The translations under genes and the position numbers were made by a program. The notes beneath the pieces are model-generated. The model was not told the origin of the DNA. It did no database searches and saw only the letters and a list, made by a program, of their open reading frames with translations. DNA of 64,000 bases from a virus: positions 55,996-119,995 of the IMG/VR virus record IMGVR_UViG_3300001533_003144; one strand, given 5' to 3'. Shown here piece after piece: positions 34,564 to 43,397 of this stretch (the stretch's first letter is position 1; every line of letters begins with the position of its first letter).

Positions 34564-36182
34564 TGTTTAATAGTATTTTATACCCTGTTGGCTTTGAAAC
34601 TCCTGTTGTTATGGGGAGTAATATAGGTCTAAAGGATATGATAAATTATACCCGTCCCGTCAGAATAGCCTATCCTGAGTCAGTAGGGGTTTGGCAGCTA
34701 ATGAACGATGATTCTAAGTTTGGTCTTTTAAGTGAGGCGGCTTATAGTGTTTTTAAGGGAAATCTCTTAGTTATAGGTGGTAAAATCTCTACGGATATAC
34801 AGAACCGTATTTTTTACAGTAAAGACTATGGTAAGTCTTGGCAGAACAAAAAAGGGGAGTTTCCCGAAAGGTGTGGGGCTTCTCTGGTTGAATTTCGGGG
34901 TTTCCTATATCTTATGGGGGGTGAGGCCTCTTCAGGGCTTACAAACGAAATTTGGAGGTCGGCGGATGGGGTGCATTGGTTACAGTCCAGTTCATCCAGT
35001 CCTTTTACTCCTCGAAAAAACTTTACGGTGGCTGTTTTAAATGATGCTCTTATCTTAACCGGTGGGTCTGGACCCGAAGCAAAAGAGGTCTGGAAATCTT
35101 ATGATGGTATAAATTGGGAACTTATTCACGCTGATGCTCCTTTTGGGGAGCTTGAAAACTCTTCTATGATTCAGTTTGGGTCAAAACTGTTCTTAGTAGG
35201 AGGTAAATCGGGTGTAATGTATTCTAATTCCGTATATTCTACCGAGAATGGTGTGGACTGGGTACTTGTTACAAATACGGCTTTTCCTTCCGGGAGATAT
35301 GGTGTAGGGTTGGTTGTAATTTCCGGGGAGTTGGTTGCTGTGGGGGGTAATGACGGTTCTTCCCTTAATGCGGTCTATTTTTCTTCGGGAGGTTTGACTT
35401 GGGTAGAGGATGCCTCCCCTCAGTTGTTTTCTCCTCGATACTCTTTTGGTGTAGGGGTGGTTGATGGGGGTTTGGTTGTTTATGGTGCTGCAAATGATGT
35501 TTATCGTAAAGTAATTTCGTATGAAATGTTTTTAGACGGTACACTTATACCCTACGGAGCAGAGTTTGTTATATGGGATGAGACTTATCACGAACTGATA
35601 ATAAAACAAGAGAAGGAATCAGTATTAACTCGATTTTGTACCTTAATTGGGGGTTTCTGGGATCAGGTTAATGAGATGGTTGGTAACATAATTGCTATTG
35701 AAGGAGATTATACAGAGAGATATTATATTGGTTCTGAGGTGTTGTTGTATAATACTGAGACCAAAGCCGAGGGGTTTAAGGAGATTGTAAGTTCTTCTTT
35801 TGACGGTACTAATACCTTGATAGAGATAGAATCCTCGGTTTCATTTACTCCGGATTATTTATGTCCTCATTCCGGGTTGAAAGAATACTTAAAGTTAAAA
35901 TTCAAGCCTGAAGTAAAGTTTATAGCTGCTTCGGTTGAAAATTTTATGAGTAAGGCTTCTTTGAAACCTCAAGGAGGTGTGATCGAGTCGGAAGGAGGTG
36001 TTGACATTCTTTCTGATAGGGTTTATGTGGCTGAATTTCTTTCTAAAGAGAGGGCAGTGGATAAAGCTGTTGTTATGTCCGGAGATTATAAAACAAAGAT
36101 ACAGCCTATGTTCCGTATTATAGTTAGGGATGAGTTTAATAAGGTTCTTTTAGAAGATAAGATAAGTTTTGATTTTATTTAA
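34563..36182 (+). CDS. Kelch/beta-propeller baseplate-region protein, 539 aa
   Basis: Residues 60-310 hold about five kelch-like blades with recurring GGKIS..NRIFYSKDYGKSW, LYLMGGE..NEIWRSADGVHW, LILTGGS..EVWKSYDGINW and LFLVGGK..NSVYSTENGVDW. A beta propeller follows from this. An N-terminal 50 residues and a C-terminal 200-residue beta region flank it. The placement after gpJ suggests a peripheral wedge or adhesin. The end of the gene contains a class 2 promoter 12-mer. Confidence 0.65.
   Translation: MFNSILYPVGFETPVVMGSNIGLKDMINYTRPVRIAYPESVGVWQLMNDDSKFGLLSEAAYSVFKGNLLVIGGKISTDIQNRIFYSKDYGKSWQNKKGEFPERCGASLVEFRGFLYLMGGEASSGLTNEIWRSADGVHWLQSSSSSPFTPRKNFTVAVLNDALILTGGSGPEAKEVWKSYDGINWELIHADAPFGELENSSMIQFGSKLFLVGGKSGVMYSNSVYSTENGVDWVLVTNTAFPSGRYGVGLVVISGELVAVGGNDGSSLNAVYFSSGGLTWVEDASPQLFSPRYSFGVGVVDGGLVVYGAANDVYRKVISYEMFLDGTLIPYGAEFVIWDETYHELIIKQEKESVLTRFCTLIGGFWDQVNEMVGNIIAIEGDYTERYYIGSEVLLYNTETKAEGFKEIVSSSFDGTNTLIEIESSVSFTPDYLCPHSGLKEYLKLKFKPEVKFIAASVENFMSKASLKPQGGVIESEGGVDILSDRVYVAEFLSKERAVDKAVVMSGDYKTKIQPMFRIIVRDEFNKVLLEDKISFDFI
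36111..36122 (+). promoter_or_regulatory. Class 2 promoter motif TTCCGTATTATA within a gene end
   Basis: An exact copy of the 12-mer lies inside the last codons of the kelch gene, ending 70 bases before the ATG at 36193. That is farther than the other copies, so function here is less sure. Confidence 0.4.
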
Positions 36183-36192
36183 GGGGGTTGGT

Positions 36193-37131
36193 ATGAAGGT
36201 TTTATCAAAAAAATACACTCAGAACGAGTGGGTACTTGCTGAACATCTTAGGGGGGCTAACACCCAGATTTATGAAAAGGGTGATGGTAGTGTTGCGGTC
36301 AATCTGCACGGTACGGAAGTTGCTGTATGGAGCCCTGTGGATAATACGGTTAAGATTAATTCTGGTGGCTATAAGACGGCTACTACGAAAAGGAGAATTA
36401 ATCAGGTATTTGATCTGGTTGGGTTAGAGTCTGAAATTGATCAAAAGGGAGGTGAATGGTTTCTTAACGCTCCTGGACAAGATGCCGTGCCGTTTGAGGA
36501 GGGTATGGTTGTGACTGCTAAGAAGAGGGTAACAAGATCCGAGGATGGAGATAAGCCTGAAACTCGTGATGGTTCAGGACCTCCTCCTTATGGAAAAAAA
36601 GAAGGTCCTGGGAAAGGTAAGCAGGATGGTTCAGGTCTTGCAGACAATCAACTTAAAAAGGGTATTGAACACGAAAAAGAGCATGATGGTATTTATGGTT
36701 GGTTGAAAGAGTATTATACAGAAAAAGACGAATTTCCTCCTGTAGAAGAGTTTCGTAAAAAGGTTGCCGAAGATCACCTTGAAAAGGATCCTGAATATTA
36801 CAGTAAACTCGAAAAGGTTGAAGAAGAAGATAAACCTGAAGCCTCGTTTAGTTCCCAGTCAAAAAAAATCACGGCTGCAGATCTTTCCGGGGTTAAGGTT
36901 TATGATTTGGGTGAGGATGCTGATGTGGTGGATCGTTATACTGTTGTAATTGAGGATGATGTTTATTCAATGTCAGAACACGCTAACCATCCTGGCGGGT
37001 TTAATTTATGGTTAGGTAAGGTAGAAGATTTTGATGTTGAGGCTTTTGGTTTGCCTATAGATGTGGCCGATCTTCCTGAAGGGGTTAAAAAGGCTGTTGA
37101 AGGCCGTTTACAGGGTTATCAGGGGGATTAA
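36193..37131 (+). CDS. Virion-region protein with DUF5661-like segment, 312 aa
   Basis: The ATG at 36193 is set by GGGGG upstream. Residues 150-215 contain LKKGIEHEKEHDG ... KKVAEDHLEKDPEYYSKLEK, which resembles the DUF5661 pattern (GIEHExEH, IAxDHLxExPxYY) seen in other phage proteins. A Gly/Pro/Lys-rich linker precedes it, and a small beta domain follows (DRYTVVIEDDVYSMSEHANH). Function unknown. Confidence 0.55.
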   Translation: MKVLSKKYTQNEWVLAEHLRGANTQIYEKGDGSVAVNLHGTEVAVWSPVDNTVKINSGGYKTATTKRRINQVFDLVGLESEIDQKGGEWFLNAPGQDAVPFEEGMVVTAKKRVTRSEDGDKPETRDGSGPPPYGKKEGPGKGKQDGSGLADNQLKKGIEHEKEHDGIYGWLKEYYTEKDEFPPVEEFRKKVAEDHLEKDPEYYSKLEKVEEEDKPEASFSSQSKKITAADLSGVKVYDLGEDADVVDRYTVVIEDDVYSMSEHANHPGGFNLWLGKVEDFDVEAFGLPIDVADLPEGVKKAVEGRLQGYQGD

Positions 37132-37132
37132 T

Positions 37133-37753
37133 ATGAAAGTTATTGAAAATCAGAGCTATGATCTTGAAGAGGTTTTTGGTGTAGAGCTTTCTGATCTATT
37201 AGATGATATAGCTTCTTCAACCGGGATAGCTTTAGAGACAATTGACACTGTTATAATTGAAGATCTTGTCAGTGAAGAAAATAAAGAAGTCGGTTACGAG
37301 TTTAAGATGGGTGATCGTATTGTCTGGGTAGTTGAAGATGGCATGGAAAATGAACTAGCGGTTTCAGATGCTTTGTCTGATCCTATATCTTTTCTTCGTA
37401 GGGCAAGTGATTTTGAGATTAACGCTATGATAGATACTGATGTATTTCAGGAGAGGATGATTGAAGATACTGTAAGAAGCCGGGCAGACCTATCTGAAGA
37501 AAAAGTACAGCAGATTGTAAGTGATTCTGTTGCAGAGTTAGAGGAACTTGGTCCTGTTACCTATATGCGTGATGTCCTGAAACTTACTGGAGATGCTTTT
37601 TATCAGGCAATTTTAGATAACAACTTAATAGATTTAAACGATTTGGCTCAGATTATTGTTACTGAGTATGGTGCAGAAAACTTGCTTGATATAGATAAGG
37701 AAGAACGGTTTCTTTCTTTGGTAGATGATTATGTTTGCTTTTTAGTTTATTAG
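37133..37753 (+). CDS. Tandem paralogue 1 of 3, acidic, 206 aa
   Basis: The ATG at 37133 lies one base after the previous stop. The layout is shared with the next two genes: an N-terminal helix-beta part (DTVIIEDLVSEENKE), then FLRR...LIDTDVF, and a C-terminal signature GPVTYMRDVLKLTGDAFYQA ... ILDNNLIDLNDLAQIIVTEYGA. Acidic; function unknown. Confidence 0.55.
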   Translation: MKVIENQSYDLEEVFGVELSDLLDDIASSTGIALETIDTVIIEDLVSEENKEVGYEFKMGDRIVWVVEDGMENELAVSDALSDPISFLRRASDFEINAMIDTDVFQERMIEDTVRSRADLSEEKVQQIVSDSVAELEELGPVTYMRDVLKLTGDAFYQAILDNNLIDLNDLAQIIVTEYGAENLLDIDKEERFLSLVDDYVCFLVY

Positions 37754-37761
37754 GGGTTGAT

Positions 37762-38316
37762 ATGCCTGTAGTCTATAAAAATCATACTTTTAATTTTCCC
37801 AACATAAGAGAGGTTATTCAAGAAATATCTTCTAAATTTAATCTGTCGCCTAAAGAGGTTTTTGTTAATGACCTTGATATTGGTAATATAAACAATGCCG
37901 GGGTTGTTATTTATATTGAAGGAAACCCTTTTTATGTTGTACTTGACTCGGAAAAGGAGGAGGTTGCCAGGTTAGATGTGATTGAAGATCCTTATTATTA
38001 TCTAGCCACTTTATTGGATCAAGAGGTTGAGTCTTTAATAGATAAAAAGGCTTTAAGGCAGGTTTTGTCTGAGACTCCTTATAAAGGTTATCTGGACTTA
38101 CTTGAAAAGAAGGGTGCAGTATCTTTTCTGAAAGAGGATTTAGGTTTAAAGGGTAATGATCTTTATAGCTATCTTGTGGATAATTTTTTTATAAGTCCGC
38201 AAGAGTTGGCTTTTTATATTGTAGATGTTTATGGAGCCAGTCGCCCTTTATCTAAGTCAGATGAAGAGTTTGACTTGGAAACTGCTCCGGGCTTTGTTTA
38301 TTATTTATATAGTTAG
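37762..38316 (+). CDS. Tandem paralogue 2 of 3, acidic, 184 aa
   Basis: The ATG at 37762 follows GGGG. The C-terminal signature GAVSFLKEDLGLKGNDLYSY ... LVDNFFISPQELAFYIVDVYGA aligns with the genes on both sides. The middle part (NPFYVVLDSEKEEVARLDVI, DPYYYLATLLDQEVESLID) also matches their layout. Function unknown. Confidence 0.55.
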   Translation: MPVVYKNHTFNFPNIREVIQEISSKFNLSPKEVFVNDLDIGNINNAGVVIYIEGNPFYVVLDSEKEEVARLDVIEDPYYYLATLLDQEVESLIDKKALRQVLSETPYKGYLDLLEKKGAVSFLKEDLGLKGNDLYSYLVDNFFISPQELAFYIVDVYGASRPLSKSDEEFDLETAPGFVYYLYS

Positions 38317-38325
38317 GAGGCTATT

Positions 38326-38973
38326 ATGCCAAACCAAGAAGAACAGGGAACACTTAAAGAACAGATTAGGGAGATTTTAGAGATTAATTCTTCCCCGATT
38401 GTGGATGAAGAGGTTATAAATATCATTGAAACCCTTATGGAGGATGAGGGGCTTGATATTGATAGTTATAACCAAATAACCGTTACGGATGTCTTTTTTG
38501 CTCCTAACGGGATTTCTGTGTCTTTCGACGAAGAAGAATATTATGTTATCCCTGAAGGGGAAGAAGAAGAAGCTGCAATAGCTTATCTTCTTAACAATGA
38601 AGAGGAATTTCTTTATACTTTAAACCCTTCTTTTCTTGAAACTCATATTGAGGAAGAAGATGTTATAGATCTTTATCTGGATGATTACACTGGAAGTTTT
38701 TCTGAAGAAGGCGAAGATGAAGATACTGCTGAGGATCGTGCTAAAGAGTATCTTGAAGAGGAGTTGAGTGAGGGTGTTTTAAAGTTTTTTAAAAATCTTG
38801 GTTTAGCCAAGAAGGGTCTTTCAGGGTTTTTACTTGAAAACGGTCTTGTAGATACCCGTGAAGTGGCTGAAGATGCTGTTTCTATAGACGGTGTGGGTCA
38901 TTTCCTTTCAGGTCATGACGGTGCAGAAAGGCGGCTTGGTGATATGTCCTATTATTACTATCGTTGGAACTGA
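38326..38973 (+). CDS. Tandem paralogue 3 of 3, very acidic, 215 aa
   Basis: It starts with AGGAGG upstream. The signature EGVLKFFKNLGLAKKGLSGF ... LLENGLVDTREVAEDAVS matches the two previous genes, with an added Glu-rich insert (about residues 130-150). Function unknown. The gene is followed by a late promoter and the next fibre gene. Confidence 0.55.
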   Translation: MPNQEEQGTLKEQIREILEINSSPIVDEEVINIIETLMEDEGLDIDSYNQITVTDVFFAPNGISVSFDEEEYYVIPEGEEEEAAIAYLLNNEEEFLYTLNPSFLETHIEEEDVIDLYLDDYTGSFSEEGEDEDTAEDRAKEYLEEELSEGVLKFFKNLGLAKKGLSGFLLENGLVDTREVAEDAVSIDGVGHFLSGHDGAERRLGDMSYYYYRWN

Positions 38974-38997
38974 TTCTTATTAATTAAATCTATCTTC

Positions 38998-39007
38998 TTA
39001 TATAATA
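38998..39007 (+). promoter_or_regulatory. Class 3 (late) promoter motif TTATATAATA
   Basis: It lies in the 74-base gap before the fibre gene and ends 40 bases before the ATG at 39048. Confidence 0.6.
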
Positions 39008-39047
39008 TCTGTAGAGTATTTTTGTTGTGCTTTCTATGGAGGAAATT

Positions 39048-41357
39048 ATGTCGGGAATAATTGAGAAAATCAGGTTTGATGAGAAAGGTGTAAAAGCAAC
39101 CCCTAAACCTACAGATTATGGTGCTGTGCTTGATATGGAAGATCTCAAGCCGGGTAAGATACCTGGTACTTGGATACCTAAAGTTAAGAGAGCTTTACTT
39201 AGTTCTTTTCCTGGTGGAGGTAGTGGGGGTGAAAGCCTTTCCGTTTTTACTAATGTTATACGAATAGAGCCTAATGCTACTGAAAATATTGCAGGTAAGC
39301 TTTATAAAACTTTTGCGGATGCTGATGCCTATATTCAGGGTCAGTCTCCTGCAACTGATAACAGGTTCTCAATTGAATTGCCCTCAGGAGATTTTAATCA
39401 GAATATAATTATTAGGCCTCATGTTAAGATTGAAGGACATAAGACTGTTCTTACCGGAACAGTCTTTTCCGAATTTAAGTTTCTACCTTTTGAGAATGTC
39501 AGTCCTTTGGATAATTCAGCTTATATCGAAAATTGTGTTATTACTGATCTTGATCTGTCTAACGGTCTTATGCCTCCCTCTTTTGCTGGAGAATGGGAAT
39601 TTTTTACAGCTTATTCTGTTGATGAAAGGGTTTATCATAATACCCTTTCTACCGGAGAAATGAAAGTCTATAAGTCTTTACAGGACGCAAACACAGGTAA
39701 TGATCCAGAGATTTCTCCGACTTTTTGGGAGGATGAAACTGAACCTTATGGGATGCCGGTTCTTTTTACAAATAAATGTTTTTTCAATGTAAGTGCTTTT
39801 GTTAAGCCTGATGCAGGAGACCCCAACAACCTTCCTTGTGCAATAGTGAGTAAAGAAACTCATTATATTGATGGGGATTTTACCGGTAAAATTATAATGT
39901 TCGGTTATTATAATATGTTTTTAGCCGGAGAATATCCTGCCTATCTTTCTGAACCTTTTATGAGTATGGCAGCCTTTACCCAAAAATTTGCCAGTATAGA
40001 GGGTGGAAATTATAATAGTGGTAAACTGGAACTATGCTCTTTTCCTGATTCTGGAAAAGCTTTAGAGATGAAACGGGGTTTTTATGAAATACATACTTGT
40101 GTTTTTAATAAGGCAAAAATGAATTTTTGGGTAAATCGGGTTGATACTCCTATACCTTCTTATGATGGAAAAAGCCTTTTTGAGAACTGTGTTCTTAATG
40201 GGATTAGTTTTATATGGGAACCTACTGGAGATCCTGATCAGTATGATACTGCTTATGATTTAATTATTAGAGGGGGGGTTATTGGAGGAGGAACAGAGGT
40301 TAAAGTAGATGCAGGTTCTGTTCCCCCTGATCCGCTTTTTATGCGTAGAATACTTACTTATGGGGTTGTCGGTACGTTTACTTTCGGGGCTTCTATGGAT
40401 CAATCTTTTGTTAGAAATTCGGGGGACTATTATAGTAACGAAGTTTCCGGTTTATCTGCCGGAGATTTTCAAAACGCTATAGATGAAATTGTGGGTATGA
40501 TACCTTCAATACAGGGTAACGAGGCGTTTCCGGCTTTGTTTGAAGGAGATCCTCATACACTTACTTCTGGTGTGTTTGGTAGTGGTAGGTGTTGCTATTC
40601 CGGATTTGGTAGGGTTGTTTATACTCACAGACATCATGTGGATCCCGATGATTGGTCTTTATATATGAAACCCGATAATGTCCTTGATTCAGGTCAACTT
40701 ATGTTCTATGATGATAATGCTGGGGCTGGTACTTATCCTATTAAATCTGTTGAATTAATAGGTATTTCTACAAACAATCCTGAAGTGCTTTTTGAATTGG
40801 ACGAGGGTGGTGTTTTTAATATTTATTATAAGTTGTTGGACGGCATGGATTTTACTACAAAACATTTTCGAGTTTCGGGCAGTAACCCTTTGTATGTAGG
40901 AAAAAACCTTTCAGGGGAGAAGTGTTTTATGTATCAGGAACCTTCATTGGGGGAAGCTTATCTTTACAATTTGGATATGGGTAGTAGTTCACAGATATTT
41001 ACCACTTTTAGTTATACACAAAGCACTTATATAGGCAATGGGATTGTATTGTATGTTGGTTCTGATAATAAAATATACCGGAAAAATGTTTTTGATGGAA
41101 CTGCTCCTACTCTTGTGGTTGATAATACTTCTTGTACAGATGTTTTATACATAGGAAATAATGAGATAATTGTAAACATGGGTTCTAATCTATATCGTAA
41201 AAACCTTTCAGATGGCAACACTGATGTGGGTTCTTTTCTTTTGTCTCTTGCTGATTTTGAAGATTTAGCTTATGGTGGTAACGGTCAGATTCTTTACTTT
41301 TTAAGTGGGGGTGTTTTAGGAAGTCCTTTATACCGTAAGCAGATAAACATTAAATGA
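39048..41357 (+). CDS. Tail fibre / adhesin with carbohydrate-binding module, 769 aa
   Basis: The ATG at 39048 is set by GGAGG. After an 80-residue N-terminal attachment part, the protein reads as beta-helix. Around residues 185-225 an insert (FFTAYSVDERVYHN, KVYKSLQDANTGNDPEISPT) followed by FW matches the CBM5/12-type pattern YxxGDxVxxxGxxYxxxxxNxGxxPxxxxxYW. The C-terminal 200 residues show strand repeats with YRKN (KIYRKNVF, NLYRKNLSDG, PLYRKQINIK), like propeller blades. Probably a receptor-binding fibre. Confidence 0.6.
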   Translation: MSGIIEKIRFDEKGVKATPKPTDYGAVLDMEDLKPGKIPGTWIPKVKRALLSSFPGGGSGGESLSVFTNVIRIEPNATENIAGKLYKTFADADAYIQGQSPATDNRFSIELPSGDFNQNIIIRPHVKIEGHKTVLTGTVFSEFKFLPFENVSPLDNSAYIENCVITDLDLSNGLMPPSFAGEWEFFTAYSVDERVYHNTLSTGEMKVYKSLQDANTGNDPEISPTFWEDETEPYGMPVLFTNKCFFNVSAFVKPDAGDPNNLPCAIVSKETHYIDGDFTGKIIMFGYYNMFLAGEYPAYLSEPFMSMAAFTQKFASIEGGNYNSGKLELCSFPDSGKALEMKRGFYEIHTCVFNKAKMNFWVNRVDTPIPSYDGKSLFENCVLNGISFIWEPTGDPDQYDTAYDLIIRGGVIGGGTEVKVDAGSVPPDPLFMRRILTYGVVGTFTFGASMDQSFVRNSGDYYSNEVSGLSAGDFQNAIDEIVGMIPSIQGNEAFPALFEGDPHTLTSGVFGSGRCCYSGFGRVVYTHRHHVDPDDWSLYMKPDNVLDSGQLMFYDDNAGAGTYPIKSVELIGISTNNPEVLFELDEGGVFNIYYKLLDGMDFTTKHFRVSGSNPLYVGKNLSGEKCFMYQEPSLGEAYLYNLDMGSSSQIFTTFSYTQSTYIGNGIVLYVGSDNKIYRKNVFDGTAPTLVVDNTSCTDVLYIGNNEIIVNMGSNLYRKNLSDGNTDVGSFLLSLADFEDLAYGGNGQILYFLSGGVLGSPLYRKQINIK
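39441..39466 (+). other. Intragenic perfect hairpin, terminator-like
   Basis: AAGACTGTTC and GAACAGTCTT form a perfect 10-bp stem around a six-base loop TTACCG, followed by TTCC. It lies inside the fibre gene and is translated (KTVLTGTVFS). It may be chance or an attenuator. Confidence 0.4.
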
Positions 41358-41376
41358 TATGAAATAAAGGTGTTTT

Positions 41377-41916
41377 ATGAAAGCCGTTTATGTCCGGAAA
41401 AATGGTAGTATAACAGGCAGTGGTGATATCTTTTCTCCTTTACCTTCTTTGGAAGCTGCCTTATCTGTAGTTGATTCCGGGGGTATTATTGATATAGGTC
41501 CTGGTTATTTTCATTCCCTATTTTTAGATGTAGGTTTAATTTCAGTCCTTACTTTCCGTTGTTCTTACCAAACTGAGGTTAAGGTAGATTATTTTCTTGA
41601 TCGTCCCGACAGTAATATAAAGATATCGGGAGGGTCTTGGTTGGTTGGTGCTATAGATTTTCCTGATTGTATATTATGGTGTGATGAAAACGATTTTGTG
41701 TTTATGGATGAAGAAGGTAAAGCTTTCTGTGATTTAGAGGATATGTCTGTAAGTGCCTGTTGGTTTGTTGCTGATGAGGATGAGACCGTTTTTGCTGATG
41801 AAGATGATATACCTTTCTGTACCTTGTCCGATCCTTCTGTGGACACTCTTTTTGCTGATGAGGGCGAAGTTGTGTTTGTGGATGAAAGTGATAAAGGTTT
41901 TGAGGATCTTTTATGA
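41377..41916 (+). CDS. Fibre-associated protein with acidic FxDE repeats, 179 aa
   Basis: The first 60 residues resemble the start of a parallel beta-helix (YVRKNGSITGSGDIFSPLPS LEAAL, then GGIIDIGPG). The last 80 residues are a series of short acidic repeats: NDFVFMDEEGKAFCDL, ETVFADEDDIPFCTL, TLFADEGEVVFVDE. The pattern suggests a metal-binding or strand-swapping acidic solenoid. The next gene ends with a related stretch. Function unknown. Confidence 0.5.
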   Translation: MKAVYVRKNGSITGSGDIFSPLPSLEAALSVVDSGGIIDIGPGYFHSLFLDVGLISVLTFRCSYQTEVKVDYFLDRPDSNIKISGGSWLVGAIDFPDCILWCDENDFVFMDEEGKAFCDLEDMSVSACWFVADEDETVFADEDDIPFCTLSDPSVDTLFADEGEVVFVDESDKGFEDLL

Positions 41917-43388
41917 TTATATTTGATAATGTTCAGTTAGAAGTTTTGTCTGTTTTGACTCCTTCTATTTTTTATCATTCTAATATAAAGGTTTTGGAGG
42001 ATGGCTCAAAGGGTATTTATGTTTCCTCTAAGGTTGAATTAACTGAAAAATCTTCTTATTCATTGTTGGACTTTAAATTCTACTTTTGTGAAGTAAATAA
42101 AAGTGATGTGTTGCAGGATGTTCTGGTACCTTTAAATGGCCTTATGGTCGAAAGCTTTGTAGATCTTGGTGAATATAAATATTTTGGTTCAGAAGGGTAC
42201 AAGGTAGATAAATCAGATTCCGGTAATGGTTTGTTGTTTGATGATCGTTATGGGTTTTTAAATGATTTATATGTTCCTTACAGTTCTTTAAACGGTACTG
42301 TATGGGACGCCGGTTATGATTATTCAGAAGATACTCGGTTAGATTTCTTATTTTATTATGTGAACCCTGCTTTACGGGAGTTGATAGCTTTTTCTAAAGG
42401 TATTTATGTTGGGAAGTTTGACCCCGATTATGTCTCCTCAACAGTACTATATCCTTCAAACATACTGAGATATATTTCAGGTCTGTTTCCTGAAGATATG
42501 TTTCTTTCTGAAGAGATAATAAAAATTACTGGTATATTTGATAATTATGATACATCCGGGATAGCCTCCCTTTTCCCGAAAAACGATTTGGAATTAAGGA
42601 GTTTTTTAAGGTCAATTGCTGTTACGCTCGGTAAGGTTTCCGGGAACATCTTAACATTGAAAAAGGCTATAAGATCCTTATTCGCTCCTGATTTTACTCC
42701 TGATAGCTATCAGATGGATCTCAATAAACATTTTACTTTCCGGGTAGGTGAGTCTATATTTAACTATAATCCTGCTGATGGTAAGTTGACATTTAATCCG
42801 TTGTTACGGTCTATACCTTTTTACTTTACCGGAGACAATCATTTATTGAATGTTACAAGGATCTCTGTTTTACCTGAATATTTTCTGGATCCAGATAAAA
42901 CTTATTTAGTGTACTTTAATTTAATTGATCAGGAAGTTGTTGTGGTTGAGGTGGGTTCTCCTTATGTTTTTGAGAGTATCCAAAAGGCTCTGGACATTTT
43001 AACGGGTTTAAAAATCCTGCCTCTTTTCGGTGTACATCTGAATGGGTCACGGGAGTTTGAAAAGATGCTTTTTTTTCAGACCGCTTTAATTAATTCGGAA
43101 GAGACTCCGGTAACTAAGTTTAATGCTTTGGTCAGGTCTTATGCTACTAAAAGTCGATCAGCTAATCTATTTACAAACCTGTCCAAAGAAGATGTTGCAG
43201 TACGGTTAATTGAGAATGTAGTGTCACAGTCTTTTGCAAAAGATACTCGATTATTTGTTTTTCTCCGGGATTTCTTATCGGCTTTCTTTGTGGAAGAAGA
43301 GGATGTTTTCCTTGTGGACGAAGATGAAAGTTTAATAGAAGATTTTGATGCTTCTGACAATGGTGTGTATATAAAAGAAGTTACATAG
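41913..43388 (+). CDS. Hypothetical fibre/baseplate-region protein, 491 aa
   Basis: Not recognised. It overlaps the previous gene by four bases. Beta-rich N-terminal 250 residues are followed by a helical half. The C-terminus (EEEDVFLVDEDESLIEDF) carries the same acidic F-x-DE motif as the previous protein, which suggests the two interact or share origin. A virion role is inferred from position. Confidence 0.5.
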   Translation: MIIFDNVQLEVLSVLTPSIFYHSNIKVLEDGSKGIYVSSKVELTEKSSYSLLDFKFYFCEVNKSDVLQDVLVPLNGLMVESFVDLGEYKYFGSEGYKVDKSDSGNGLLFDDRYGFLNDLYVPYSSLNGTVWDAGYDYSEDTRLDFLFYYVNPALRELIAFSKGIYVGKFDPDYVSSTVLYPSNILRYISGLFPEDMFLSEEIIKITGIFDNYDTSGIASLFPKNDLELRSFLRSIAVTLGKVSGNILTLKKAIRSLFAPDFTPDSYQMDLNKHFTFRVGESIFNYNPADGKLTFNPLLRSIPFYFTGDNHLLNVTRISVLPEYFLDPDKTYLVYFNLIDQEVVVVEVGSPYVFESIQKALDILTGLKILPLFGVHLNGSREFEKMLFFQTALINSEETPVTKFNALVRSYATKSRSANLFTNLSKEDVAVRLIENVVSQSFAKDTRLFVFLRDFLSAFFVEEEDVFLVDEDESLIEDFDASDNGVYIKEVT

Positions 43389-43397
43389 GGGGTTGTT

